Shown one piece after another: positions 24,106 through 33,184 of a stretch of DNA of 47,446 nucleotides. Location of the stretch: contig JAUSAZ010000084.1 of NCBI GenBank assembly GCA_030652255.1, positions 1 to 47,446 on the forward strand. Direction: 5' to 3'. The notes beneath the pieces were generated by a model. It was not told the origin of the DNA, did no database searches, and worked only from the letters and a program-made list of their open reading frames with translations. The DNA is from Myxococcales bacterium. Lineage in GTDB: Bacteria > Myxococcota_A > Polyangia > Polyangiales > Ga0077539. The position numbers were made by a program, and so were the translations under genes. The first letter of the stretch is position 1. Each line of letters opens with the position of its first letter.

Positions 24106-26964
24106 ATGCGCGGCGCCATGCGCCGACTGCTCTCCCTCGCCCCGCTGCTGCTCGCCTGCAATTCGACCTCGACCGCCGCCGACGCGGGCGCCGCGCGGGA
24201 CGTTCCCGACGCGGGCCTCGACGCGCCCGAGGTGAACGACCTCGGCGACGACCTCCCCGGCAAGCCCGACGTGGGCGCGCTGCCCGCGTACGTCGACCCC
24301 TACGCGTGCCCGATGGCGACGGGCCCGCGGCCCCTCGACGAGCCCCTCGACGCCGCCGAGGCGCGCGCCGGGGTGATCACCACCACCGGCGAGCTCATCG
24401 GGGGCGAAGGAGCGTCGGGGCGCATCGGGCACCTGCGGATCTACAACAACCGGGTGCGGGTGATCGTGCAGGGCAGGGTGGACCCCGCCCGCCAGCTGCG
24501 CGCCATCGGGTACGACCTCTACGGGGGGAACATCATCGACATGGACGTCGCGCGCCCCCGCGGCGCGCCCGGCGGGGACATCTTCCGCGAGATGTTCCCC
24601 ACCTTCGGGTACCGCATCAGCGACGCCGCGGAGGTGACCGTGGCCTGCGACGGCTCCGGCGGCCGGCCCGCGGCCATCCGGGTGGTGGGCCGCGATGTCC
24701 CCACGCGGCTCATCAACATCCTCGACCGCCTCGCCAACGACCGCGACGTGCGCATCGTCACCCACTACATCCTCCGGCCCGACAGCTCGGTGCTCGAGGT
24801 GCGCACGGAGGTGCAGTCCAACAGCAACGCCGCCGTGCCCACCTCGGTGGCCGGGGAGTTCTACGGCGCCGGCTCGGCGCTCACGCTCTTCACCGACGCC
24901 ACGGGCTTCGGCGACGCCACCCGCGCCACCTCGCCCCCGCGCTACCTCGTCGCCGTCGGCGACCCGGGCGAGAACAACCGCCGCGTCTCCTACGCCATCT
25001 CCCCGGCCACGGGCACCATGAGCGTCCCCGTCGTGGACGCCTCGGGCACCGTCGCGATCTACCCCTCGGTCGCCGCCCGGCGGGGCGAGCCCGGGTCCTT
25101 CACCCGCTACGTCGCCATCGGCACCGGCGACGTCACCTCCGTCGTCGAGCCCCTCATGAACGCCCGCCGCGACCCGCACGGCGTCGTCACCGGCGTCTCC
25201 TCCCCCGGGGCCCTGGTCTACGCTTACAGTGACCCGTATGCGATGGGCGCCCCGGTGCGCTCGATGGCGCGCGCGGCCGCCGACGGGCAGTACCGCATCG
25301 CGCTGCCGCCGGGCCGCTACGCGCTGCTCGCGGTCGACCAGGGGCGCAACCGCGGCGCGCCCGTGACCGTCACCGTCACCGACGGGGGCACTGCCACCGC
25401 GGCGCCGACGGTGGGCCAGAGCGCCACGCTCGCGCTCGACCTGAACGCCGTCGAGCGCGACGGGATGACCGTGCGCGCGCCCATGAAGGTGAGCCTCCGG
25501 GGCGTGGCCGCCGAGGCGCCCGACCCGGGGATGGGCGACCTCGAGGGCGAGCGCGAGGAGTACGGGCTGCACCGGGCGATCTACTCGCTGCTCGGCACCG
25601 AGCGGGTGGCGGTGAAGCCGGGGCGCTACCGGGCGATCGTGTCGCGCGGCGAGGAGTACGACACCGTCGAGAGCGACCTCACGCTGGTAGCGGGCGAGGC
25701 CGCGACGCTCACGGCCACGGTGCGCCGGGTGCTCGACACCCCGGGGCAGGTGTCCGGGGACTTCCACCAGCACACCGTCGGGAGCATCGACTCCGGGCGC
25801 AGCCTCTGCAACCGCGTGCTGGAGAACGCCGGCGAGGGCCTGGAGTACGCCGCCACCACGGACCACGACAACGTCACGGACTTCGCGCCGTGCACCCGCG
25901 AGCTCAACCTGGGGCGGTGGTTCGGCTCGATGATGGGCAACGAGATCTCCGTGGTGGGCACCGGGCACTTCAACGCCTACCCCCTGACCATCAACCCCGC
26001 CGACCCGACGGCCCTCATCGGCGCGCAGTACTGGGCCGACCAGACCGCGCAGCAGCTCTTCACCCGCATCCGCGCCGAGGCGGGCAACCCGGTGCTGCAC
26101 CTGTCGCACCCGCGCTCCAACGGGCTCAAGGGGTACTTCACCACCATCAACCTCAACCCCCTCACGCTCGCCGGCAGCACCACCGCGGGTGTGCCCATTC
26201 CCGTGGCGACCGGCTGGGAGGCCGTCGAGGTGAATACCGAGGTGGGTAATCCCCAGGACTACCTCGCCTCCAACGACGCGGCGCTGCGCATGCTCGCCAC
26301 CCGCGACGCGGCCTCGGTGCCGACGATGCAGGACTGGTTCGCCTTCCTGCGGCGGGGCGAGCACCCCTGCGCGCTGGGCAACAGCGACACGCACTCGCGC
26401 AACGGCGGATCGGGCTGGCCGCACAACCTCCTGCGGGTCGACGAGGACGCGCCCGAGCGGGTGACCCAGGCGATGGTGACCGAGGCCATCCGCGGGCAGC
26501 GCGTGGTGGTGGCCGCGGGCCTGGTGCTCGGCGTGCGTGTCAACGGCATGGCCCGCATGGGCTGGCAGGAGGTGGTGCGCCCGGGCGGCGACGGGACGGT
26601 TCCGCTGGAGATCACCCTCCAGGCGGCGCCGTGGGTCAGCGCGCGCGACCTGGTGGTCTTCGAGAACGGGCGCCCGCTGGCGCTCACCCGGGTGGCCGGG
26701 GAGGACGCCTTCACCGCGACGGTGGCGACCGCCGCGACGGAGCCCTTCGTGCAGACCCTGGGGGACGCCTCGCCGGGTCGCGCGGGCGTCGTGCGGTGGC
26801 GGGCGACGGTGCGGGCGCGCCCCACCCGGGACAGCTTCTACGTGGTGCTGGCCCGCGGCGGCTCGCTCAGCCCCGTCGGCGGCGGCAGCGCCATCGGGTA
26901 CACCAACCCGGTGTACGTCGACGTCGACGGCAACGGCTGGCAGCCGACGCCCGCGACGCCCTGA
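24106..26964 (+). CDS. PHP-domain predicted lipoprotein phosphoesterase
   Basis: A 952-residue exported protein. The signal peptide ends at a lipobox (LLLAC, Cys18), followed by an Asp/Ala/Val-rich linker to about residue 60. A beta-rich N-terminal region contains a carboxypeptidase-regulatory-like segment (GQYRIALPPGRYALLAVD near 405). The C-terminal half holds a polymerase-and-histidinol-phosphatase domain: GDFHQHT (His554, His556), TTDHDN, GNEIS, LSHPRSNG and GNSDTH mark the metal ligands in order. This kind of domain hydrolyses phosphoester bonds; the substrate is unknown, and a lipidated extracytoplasmic PHP protein is uncommon. The first ATG at 24106 gives a signal of usual length, while the ATG at 24118 would leave it too short. 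Confidence 0.86.
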   Translation: MRGAMRRLLSLAPLLLACNSTSTAADAGAARDVPDAGLDAPEVNDLGDDLPGKPDVGALPAYVDPYACPMATGPRPLDEPLDAAEARAGVITTTGELIGGEGASGRIGHLRIYNNRVRVIVQGRVDPARQLRAIGYDLYGGNIIDMDVARPRGAPGGDIFREMFPTFGYRISDAAEVTVACDGSGGRPAAIRVVGRDVPTRLINILDRLANDRDVRIVTHYILRPDSSVLEVRTEVQSNSNAAVPTSVAGEFYGAGSALTLFTDATGFGDATRATSPPRYLVAVGDPGENNRRVSYAISPATGTMSVPVVDASGTVAIYPSVAARRGEPGSFTRYVAIGTGDVTSVVEPLMNARRDPHGVVTGVSSPGALVYAYSDPYAMGAPVRSMARAAADGQYRIALPPGRYALLAVDQGRNRGAPVTVTVTDGGTATAAPTVGQSATLALDLNAVERDGMTVRAPMKVSLRGVAAEAPDPGMGDLEGEREEYGLHRAIYSLLGTERVAVKPGRYRAIVSRGEEYDTVESDLTLVAGEAATLTATVRRVLDTPGQVSGDFHQHTVGSIDSGRSLCNRVLENAGEGLEYAATTDHDNVTDFAPCTRELNLGRWFGSMMGNEISVVGTGHFNAYPLTINPADPTALIGAQYWADQTAQQLFTRIRAEAGNPVLHLSHPRSNGLKGYFTTINLNPLTLAGSTTAGVPIPVATGWEAVEVNTEVGNPQDYLASNDAALRMLATRDAASVPTMQDWFAFLRRGEHPCALGNSDTHSRNGGSGWPHNLLRVDEDAPERVTQAMVTEAIRGQRVVVAAGLVLGVRVNGMARMGWQEVVRPGGDGTVPLEITLQAAPWVSARDLVVFENGRPLALTRVAGEDAFTATVATAATEPFVQTLGDASPGRAGVVRWRATVRARPTRDSFYVVLARGGSLSPVGGGSAIGYTNPVYVDVDGNGWQPTPATP

Positions 26965-27013
26965 TGGTCCGCTTCGCCTGCGGCTCTCTCGCGGTGTAGT
27001 CTCCGCCCCAACC

Positions 27014-27274
27014 ATGAAGCCCCCGCCCCCGCTGCCCCGTCGCCCGACGCCCGCGCGCGCCACCACCACGCTGCCCACGGCGGCCGCGCTGCTCGGCACC
27101 GCCCTCGCGCTCCAGGGGTGCCTCACCGAAGCCTGGGCAGACCCGGTTCCGGCGCCGGACGCCGGCGTCCGACCCCACCCGCAGCCGCCGCACCCCCCGC
27201 AGCAGCCGCCGCCCCCGCAGATGCCCGTGCCCGGTGGCATCGGGCGGGTGCACCCGCAGCTCCCGAAGCGCTGA
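27014..27274 (+). CDS. Small Pro-rich lipoprotein
   Basis: An 86-residue protein. The N terminus is Pro/Arg-rich (MKPPPPLPRRPTPAR), then a hydrophobic stretch ends in a good lipobox (LQGC, Cys at about 37). The mature part is a Pro/Gln/His-rich chain ending in PGGIGRVHPQLPKR. The positively charged start and lipobox support a real exported lipoprotein of unknown function. It follows the PHP gene in the same direction by 49 bases and converges on the Coa1-like gene, with a perfect palindrome at the junction. Confidence 0.65.
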   Translation: MKPPPPLPRRPTPARATTTLPTAAALLGTALALQGCLTEAWADPVPAPDAGVRPHPQPPHPPQQPPPPQMPVPGGIGRVHPQLPKR

Positions 27275-27289
27275 CGCCGCGCCGGGCGC

Positions 27290-27308
27290 GTCACTCCGTC
27301 GGAGTGAC
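27290..27308. terminator. Perfect 19-base palindrome between convergent genes
   Basis: GTCACTCCGTCGGAGTGAC has 9-base arms around one base. It overlaps the stop codon of the minus-strand Coa1-like gene and lies 15 bases after the stop of the plus-strand lipoprotein gene. A hairpin here could serve both genes, though no T tract follows on either side. Confidence 0.4.
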
Positions 27309-27743
27309 GAGGGGAGCGCCGTCCGGCGCGAAGGTGCCCGCGAGGATCACGCCCGCCCCGACGGACTCGTAGCGCCCCTCGCGCAGCACCTGGCGACCCT
27401 CCGAGCGCAGCGAGAAGGTCCCCGCCCACCCCTGGTCGTTGATGTTGGTGGCGCTGACGTTGAGCCACGCCTCGCCGCTCGCCCCGCGCACCGTCGTGAG
27501 CAGCTCGACCCGATCGCGCCCCCGGACCTTCGCGTTGAGGAAATCGCGGTCGAAGGTTCGCGCGACCGCGAGGGAGACGGCGACGCCCGCTCCGAGCGCG
27601 GCCGCGACCCGGGGGTCGGACTCCACCAGCGCCACCGTGCGCTCGATCGGGGGCGCGCGGCGTGCGTACTCGTACTGCGCGGGACACCCCGTCACGCTGG
27701 CGAGCAGCACCATGGACGCGGCAGACCTGGCCGGGTTTCGCAT
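27291..27743 (-). CDS. Coa1-like predicted lipoprotein
   Basis: A 150-residue protein. A signal peptide with lipobox (ASVTGC, Cys at about 20) is followed by VESDPRVAAALGAGVAV, DRDFLNAKVRGRDRVELLTTVRGASGEAWLNVSATN and WAGTFSL, then an RYESVGAGVILAGTF tail. The order (a helix, a G.A-rich turn, and a strand pair with G.AWLNV) resembles the Coa1/Tim21-like fold, which links to cytochrome oxidase assembly in other organisms; the assignment is tentative. Start ATG 27743 is chosen over an upstream GTG because it gives a normal signal. Divergent from mntP, with a 94-base gap. Confidence 0.65.
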   Translation of the reverse strand: MRNPARSAASMVLLASVTGCPAQYEYARRAPPIERTVALVESDPRVAAALGAGVAVSLAVARTFDRDFLNAKVRGRDRVELLTTVRGASGEAWLNVSATNINDQGWAGTFSLRSEGRQVLREGRYESVGAGVILAGTFAPDGAPLVTPTE

Positions 27744-27837
27744 GAGCGCGGACGCTATCACGGAGCGGGTGACGGTCCCTCGCGCGCTCGTCCGCCCACG
27801 TCGTCAGTCCCCGCCCGCGGATGCTATGGGGAGCGCC

Positions 27838-28407
27838 GTGAACTTCGCATCCATCCTCGTGCTGGCGGGCGGGCTCTCCATGGACGCCGCGGCGGTGTCG
27901 GCGACGCGCGGCCTCGCGGTGCCGCGGGTGACGCTGCGCCACGCGCTCATGGTCGCGACCTTCTTCGGCGGCGCCCAGGCGCTGATGCCGCTCGGTGGCT
28001 GGGCGGTCGGCCGCAGCGTCGGCCCGCTCGTCTCCCGGTGGGACCACTGGATCGCCTTCGCGCTGATGGGCGGCATCGGCGCGAAGATGCTCTGGGAGTC
28101 GCGGAGCGCCGGGGAGGTGGAGGGCCGCGCGGCGGGCGACCCCTTCGGGCTGCGCGTGATGTTCCTGCTCGCGATCGCCACCAGCATCGACGCGCTCGCC
28201 GCGGGGGTGACGCTCCCGATGCTCGACGCCCCGATCGTGCTCTCGCTGGTCACGATCGGCGTGACCACCGCGGCGCTGAGCGTGCTCGGGCTGTTCGCGG
28301 GGCGTCGCTTCGGCGCGCTGCTCGGTCGCCGGCTCGACGCCGTCGGCGGGCTCGCGCTCATCGGGCTCGGGTCGAAGATCCTCGTCGAGCACCTGCGCGC
28401 CGGCTGA
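27838..28407 (+). CDS. mntP: Manganese exporter MntP
   Basis: A 189-residue inner-membrane protein with about six hydrophobic helices, the same length as E. coli MntP (188). The two conserved acidic motifs fall at the same residue numbers: LSMDAAA with Asp16, and TSIDALAAGV with Asp118. The usual loop W.HWIAF and a final GLALIGLGSKIL...H segment are also present. It exports excess Mn(II) from the cytoplasm in known members. The GTG at 27838 is preferred to an ATG at 27826 because it gives the same N terminus as E. coli and has a GGGAG site upstream. No manganese riboswitch (yybP-ykoY) is visible before it. The gene is followed by a short G/C palindrome. Confidence 0.93.
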   Translation: MNFASILVLAGGLSMDAAAVSATRGLAVPRVTLRHALMVATFFGGAQALMPLGGWAVGRSVGPLVSRWDHWIAFALMGGIGAKMLWESRSAGEVEGRAAGDPFGLRVMFLLAIATSIDALAAGVTLPMLDAPIVLSLVTIGVTTAALSVLGLFAGRRFGALLGRRLDAVGGLALIGLGSKILVEHLRAG

Positions 28408-28411
28408 GCGC

Positions 28412-28425
28412 GGGGGGCGCCCCCC
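28412..28425 (+). terminator. G6-CG-C6 palindrome after mntP
   Basis: A perfect 14-base G/C palindrome starts 5 bases after the mntP stop. It could form a short stable hairpin, but no U tract follows. The 195 bases between mntP and the next gene show no other clear feature. Confidence 0.3.
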
Positions 28426-28603
28426 ACGATTCGCCGTGATTGCGGCGCGACGGGGCCTCCGCTGCCACCGGCCTGCTATCGGGCTGGCGCGGCCCCGCTG
28501 CTATGGCCCCGAGGCGCTCACGCGCGGCCCTCCGCTGGGCGCGTCCGTGATCGCCAGATCCCGCCTTCCGCCTCCCCACGGCCCCGGCCGTAGAACGGAC
28601 CCA

Positions 28604-31600
28604 GTGAGCTCCCTGCACCTTCGAACGCTCCTGCTCTTCGCCGCGCTGTGCGGCTGTGGAGGCTCCTCGATCGTTGGCGGCACCACGGACGGGGGGCGCA
28701 TGGACGCCGCTGCCATCGACGTGCCCTGCGCCGCCCCGCAGCTGACCTGCGGCGAGCTCTGCGTCGACCCCACCGCCAGCGCCGCCCACTGCGGCGGCTG
28801 CGGCCGGTCGTGCGCCACGGGCCAGGCCTGCGTCGCCGGCGCCTGCCAGGCGCGCTGCCAGGGCACCAGCGCCGTGTGCGGGGGTCCGTGCCGCGACCTC
28901 CAGACCGACGGCGCCAACTGCGGCGCCTGCGGTCGCGCCTGCGCGGCGGGTCAGATGTGCAGCCTCGGGCGCTGCTCGCTCTCCTGCGACGCCTCGCTCG
29001 CGACCTGCGCGGGCGGCGACGGCGGCGCGGCGGCCTACTGCGCCGACGCGCGCACCGACCGGCTCAACTGCGGCGCGTGCGGCGTGGTGTGCGCCGCGGG
29101 CCAGGCCTGCGTCGACCGCGCGTGCGTGCTCTCCTGCGCCGGCGATCAGCGCGACTGCGGCGGCGCCTGCCGCGACCTCCAGACCGACAACGCCCACTGC
29201 GGCGCGTGCGGCACCCGCTGCGCCGCCGGTCAGGTGTGCTCGGGCGGGGTCTGCGGCGCCACCTGCGCGGCGCCCGCCATCACCTGCGGCCCAACCGACG
29301 CGCGCTTCTGCGCCAACACGTCCATCGACCCGGCCAACTGCGGCGCGTGCGGCACGAGCTGCGCGCTGGCCAACACCCAGACCCAGGGCTGCACCGGGGG
29401 TGAGTGCGCCGTGGTGCGCTGCGCCGCGGGCTTCGGCGACTGCGACGGCGCGGCGGCCAACGGCTGCGAGGTGACGCTCGCGTCCAGCGCGGCGCACTGC
29501 GGCGGCTGCGGCCGGGCGTGCCTGCTGGCCCACGCGACGCCCACCTGCACGGCGGGCGCGTGCGCGGTGATGGCCTGCGACGCGGGCTTCGCCGACTGCG
29601 ACCGCGTGGCGAGCAACGGCTGCGAGGTGAACACCCGCGCCGACAACGCCAACTGCGGCACCTGCGGCATGGGCTGCGCCGCCGGCCAGGTGTGCTCGGG
29701 CGGGGTCTGCGGGGCGACCTGCGCGGCGCCGCTCGCGACCTGCGGCACGGCGCCGATGGCCTTCTGCGCCAACACGGCCATCGACCCGACGAACTGCGGC
29801 GTTTGTGGGACGGTGTGCGCGCTGGCCAACGTGGCGGCGCACGGCTGCGCGGGCGGCATGTGCACGCCCTCGCGCTGCGCCGCGGGCTTCGGCGACTGCG
29901 ACGGCACGGCGGCCAACGGCTGCGAGACGGACCTGGGCACGAGCGCGGCGAGCTGCGGGGCCTGCGGGCGGACCTGCGCGCTGCCCAACGCCACGGCGAC
30001 CTGCGCGGTGGGCGCGTGCGCGGTGATGGCCTGCGCGACGGGCTTCGCCGACTGCGACATGAACCCGGCCAACGGCTGCGAGGTGGACACCCGCACCGAC
30101 AACGCCCACTGCGGGTCGTGCGTGACGACCTGCGCCACCGGCACGATGTGCACGGGCGGGACATGCGGCACGAGCTGCCAGGCCGCGCAGACCAACTGCT
30201 CGGGTACCTGCGCCACGCTCGCCAGCGATCCGCGGCACTGCGGCAGCTGCCTCACGGTGTGCCCCACCGTGGCCAACGCCACCACGTACTGCGCGGCCGG
30301 GGGCTGCGGGTTCGCCTGCGCGGCGGGCTTCGGGGACTGCGACGGGGTGACCGGCAACGGCTGCGAGGCCGCCGTCACCGACGTGAACAACTGCCGCGGT
30401 TGCCGCGTGGTCTGTGCGCCCCCCGCCAATGCCACGGCCCTGTGCGGCGTCGCCGGGTGCGACTTCGCGTGCAACGCCGGCTTCATTCGCAGCGGGGCCT
30501 CGTGCGTGTTGCCGCCCCGGCCGATCGCGCCGCTGTCGACCGCGACGGTGACCTCGCGCCAGCCGCGCCTGCGCTGGGTGCTGTCGTCGGGCGACGGGGC
30601 GCACGTCGACCTCTGCCGCGACCGCGCGCTCACGACGGGCTGCGTCGCCTTCGACGCCGCGGGCGTCTCCGGGGCGCCCGCGACGAACCTCGCGGCGGGC
30701 GTCTGGTTCTGGCGGCTCACGATGCGCCAGGGGGGCGTGACGACGGCGGTGACGGGGCCGACGTGGCAGTTCACGGTGGGCGTGCGAACGGCGGAGGTGG
30801 GCGGCGTGCCCGGGCCCAACATCTCCTCGGGCACCACCCTCGACGTCAACGGCGACGGCTACTCCGACGTGGTCGTGGGCGGGTACCACTCCAGCACGGC
30901 GTACGTGTACCTCGGGGGGGCAGGCACCTCCCTGGGCGCTACCCCCATCACCCTCACCCAGCCCGCCGGGAGCAGCGACTTCGGCATCTCGGTGGCGAGC
31001 GCGGGGGACGTCAACGGCGACGGTTACTCCGACCTCGCCGTCGGGGCCTCTTCGAGCACCGGCGGAGGGAGGGCGTATGTGTACCTCGGCGGCGCCTCGG
31101 GCCTTGCGACGACGCCCGCCACCGCGCTCACCGGACGGGACGGGGCGAGCGGAGAGTTCGGCACCGTGGTGGCAAGTGCAGGGGACGTCAATGGTGACGG
31201 CTACGCCGACCTCGCCGTGAGCGCCACTGGCGCGAACAGCAACGCGGGGGCGGTGTACGTGTACCTCGGCGGCGCCACAGGCCTTGCGACGACGCCCGCC
31301 AGCTCCATGCCCGGGCCAGACGGCGCGTCCGGCCGCTTCGGCAGGGGCCTGGCGAGCGCAGGGGACGTCAATGGCGACGGCTACGCCGACCTCGTCGCTG
31401 CGGCCCCGTACGCGAACAGTTTCACCGGGGCGGTGTATCTGTCCCTCGGGAGCGCGTCGGGGCTGCTACCCGCTCTTTCGATCCCCCCCCCCTCCGGCAC
31501 CGGACGCTACGGTGAGTCGGTGGCGAGCGCGGGGGACGTCAACGGCGACGGTTACTCCGACCTCGCCGTCGGAGCCATGGGCGCGAATGGTGGCAGGGGG

Positions 31601-32158
31601 GCGGCGTACGTGTACCTCGGGAGTTCGACCTCACTGAGCACGACGCCACTCACTCCTACCGGACCCGTCGGGGCCAATCTCTATAACTTCGGCACTACGC
31701 TGACAGGCGCGGGGGACGTCAACGGCGACGGCTACGCCGACCTTGCCGTCGGGAACTACTCTGCGTCCAGCAACGCGGGAGCGGTGTACCTCTTCCTCGG
31801 GGCCGCAGGCCCGACGCCGTTGAGTGCGATTGCCGCCACCCTCAACGGGCCTCCCCCCAGGAACAACACGAGCTCTCAGTTTGCCTACTCGCTGGCAGGC
31901 GCGGGAGACATCGATGGCGACGGTTACACCGACATCATCGTGGGCACCTTCGGCCACGATAGCGCGCACGTCTACTTCGGTGCCTTGGGGGCGACCCCGT
32001 TGAGGGCGACGTCCATCGAGCTCAGCGCTCCTGTCGGAAGCAGGTACTTCGGCTTCTCGGTGGCGAGCGCCGTCCACGTCGAGCGGCTCCGCCGCGTGCT
32101 CTGGTGCGCCGCACCGACGCCGCGCCGGCCGGAGCCGTTCACCCGCCGCGCGGGCTGA
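28604..32158 (+). CDS. Large Cys-rich / FG-GAP repeat lipoprotein with truncated last repeat
   Basis: A 1184-residue surface protein. A signal peptide ends near LCGC, with lipidation likely at the second Cys. Residues about 45-640 hold many Cys-rich units of the type GxxDCDGxxANGCE...CGxCGxxC. From about residue 747 come FG-GAP/VCBS repeats with calcium-binding loops (DVNGDGYSD, seven intact). After a last SVASA the expected DVNGDG loop is missing: the chain continues as VHVERLRRVLWCAAPTPRR and stops at 32158. FG-GAP repeats form beta-propellers, which need a full set of blades, so a loss or frame change at the end is likely. The start GTG at 28604 gives the signal peptide; upstream in-frame codons are antisense-like. 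Function is probably cell-surface adhesion, by analogy only. Confidence 0.87.
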   Translation: MSSLHLRTLLLFAALCGCGGSSIVGGTTDGGRMDAAAIDVPCAAPQLTCGELCVDPTASAAHCGGCGRSCATGQACVAGACQARCQGTSAVCGGPCRDLQTDGANCGACGRACAAGQMCSLGRCSLSCDASLATCAGGDGGAAAYCADARTDRLNCGACGVVCAAGQACVDRACVLSCAGDQRDCGGACRDLQTDNAHCGACGTRCAAGQVCSGGVCGATCAAPAITCGPTDARFCANTSIDPANCGACGTSCALANTQTQGCTGGECAVVRCAAGFGDCDGAAANGCEVTLASSAAHCGGCGRACLLAHATPTCTAGACAVMACDAGFADCDRVASNGCEVNTRADNANCGTCGMGCAAGQVCSGGVCGATCAAPLATCGTAPMAFCANTAIDPTNCGVCGTVCALANVAAHGCAGGMCTPSRCAAGFGDCDGTAANGCETDLGTSAASCGACGRTCALPNATATCAVGACAVMACATGFADCDMNPANGCEVDTRTDNAHCGSCVTTCATGTMCTGGTCGTSCQAAQTNCSGTCATLASDPRHCGSCLTVCPTVANATTYCAAGGCGFACAAGFGDCDGVTGNGCEAAVTDVNNCRGCRVVCAPPANATALCGVAGCDFACNAGFIRSGASCVLPPRPIAPLSTATVTSRQPRLRWVLSSGDGAHVDLCRDRALTTGCVAFDAAGVSGAPATNLAAGVWFWRLTMRQGGVTTAVTGPTWQFTVGVRTAEVGGVPGPNISSGTTLDVNGDGYSDVVVGGYHSSTAYVYLGGAGTSLGATPITLTQPAGSSDFGISVASAGDVNGDGYSDLAVGASSSTGGGRAYVYLGGASGLATTPATALTGRDGASGEFGTVVASAGDVNGDGYADLAVSATGANSNAGAVYVYLGGATGLATTPASSMPGPDGASGRFGRGLASAGDVNGDGYADLVAAAPYANSFTGAVYLSLGSASGLLPALSIPPPSGTGRYGESVASAGDVNGDGYSDLAVGAMGANGGRGAAYVYLGSSTSLSTTPLTPTGPVGANLYNFGTTLTGAGDVNGDGYADLAVGNYSASSNAGAVYLFLGAAGPTPLSAIAATLNGPPPRNNTSSQFAYSLAGAGDIDGDGYTDIIVGTFGHDSAHVYFGALGATPLRATSIELSAPVGSRYFGFSVASAVHVERLRRVLWCAAPTPRRPEPFTRRAG

Positions 32159-32172
32159 CACGCGGGCTCTCC

Positions 32173-32194
32173 GCCGCGACGACACCGTCGCGGC
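32173..32194. terminator. Strong hairpin between convergent genes
   Basis: Nine-base arms (GCCGCGACG and CGTCGCGGC) enclose the loop ACAC, between the stops at 32158 and 32228. It would be very stable and may end transcription from both sides, although no clear U tract follows. A CT-rich tract (TCCC repeats) lies at about 32205-32226. Confidence 0.5.
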
Positions 32195-32227
32195 ATCGCC
32201 TCCCCCTTCCTCCCTCCCTCCCTCGCT

Positions 32228-33184
32228 CTACCGTCTCGGCGCCACCACCTCGGCGTCGCAGCCCGACGCCCGCAGCGTCGCGGCGGCGGCCTCTGCGTAG
32301 CGCTCGGTCACGTCCACCAGCACCTCCTTCGGCAGGTCGTCGATCGCGGCCCTCGCCTCGTCGAGCCCGCAGGCCATCACCTCGCGCAGGGCCTTCATCG
32401 TGGTCACGCGGTCGGGACCCGGCGCCCACAGGATGAGCCGGCTCAAGCCCGCCGGGATCGTCGGGCGGCGCACCATCGCCAGCGGGTCTTCGACCCCGTG
32501 CGGGCACTCCGCGAGGCGCAGCGTGAGCTCCATCCCGCAGGCGTCGGCGACGGCGCGCACGGCCCGCACGCCCTCGACCAGGTCGGCGAACACCACCGAG
32601 AGGTGCCGCTCGCCCCAGTACCCGCGGTGCCAGGCGGGCGCCACGCTCGGGCGGCGGTCGCTCTCCGGGCGCGCCACCAGCGCGTCGAGCTCCGGCCGAA
32701 GGAGCGCCTCGAAGGCGTCGAGCGCGGGCTCCTTGCCCGGGTCGTCGTAGCGCATCCCCTTCGGCTGCCAGCTGAACTCCGCCGCCAGCGGCTCGTGCGA
32801 GTGGTCGAGCTCCACCTCCACGCGTCCGCCCCTCGCGTAGAAGGTCTCCCCGAACACCGGCGGCATCGTCACGGTGCACGACGAGTGCACGATCACCTGC
32901 CGCCCCAGCGCGACCGCCGAGGGCGGCTCCCGGGCGTACGACGGCCACTCGTCCCCGCGGCCGTGCCTCGCCGCGCGCAGCCCCTGCTCGCGCACGAGGT
33001 CGTCGAGCGGCGCGGCGCCCTCCTCCTCCCACTCGTGCTCGCGGTGCCACGCGTCGTGCGCGTCGATCGCCCGTTGCAGCAGGGCCGCGACCTCCGCCGC
33101 GACGGCCTCGTCGGCGAAGCGCCCGACGATGGTGTACGCGCCGCTGTTGTTGCTCGCGAAGGCGGTGAAGAGCCGGATGCGCAT
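32228..33184 (-). CDS. Unknown protein with an L7/L12-like C-terminal domain
   Basis: A 318-residue soluble protein. Residues 1-250 contain no family that I recognise: MRIRLFTAFASNNSGAYTIVG, helix-rich text with WHREHEWEEEG, then VIVHSSCTVTMPPVFGE and ELTLRLAECPHGVED. From about 260 the chain VTTMKALREVMACGLDEA, then IDDLPKEVLVDV, then TLRASGCDAEVV follows the pattern of the C-terminal domain of ribosomal protein L7/L12 (K.VRE.TGLGLKEAK..V...P...K....EEA..L...GA.V). In L7/L12 that domain recruits translation factors. Here it is attached to an unrelated N-terminal part, so a different role is likely. It converges with the FG-GAP gene; the 195 bases on its other side, up to 33379, hold no clear feature. 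Confidence 0.8.
   Translation of the reverse strand: MRIRLFTAFASNNSGAYTIVGRFADEAVAAEVAALLQRAIDAHDAWHREHEWEEEGAAPLDDLVREQGLRAARHGRGDEWPSYAREPPSAVALGRQVIVHSSCTVTMPPVFGETFYARGGRVEVELDHSHEPLAAEFSWQPKGMRYDDPGKEPALDAFEALLRPELDALVARPESDRRPSVAPAWHRGYWGERHLSVVFADLVEGVRAVRAVADACGMELTLRLAECPHGVEDPLAMVRRPTIPAGLSRLILWAPGPDRVTTMKALREVMACGLDEARAAIDDLPKEVLVDVTERYAEAAAATLRASGCDAEVVAPRR

Noticed and set aside
27744..27837. Manganese riboswitch before mntP
   Set aside because: The region is short and lacks the conserved yybP-ykoY core; no regulatory RNA could be supported.
23698..28392. Minus-strand open frame of 1564 codons
   Set aside because: It runs antisense to the PHP lipoprotein and mntP genes and lacks any recognisable domain.
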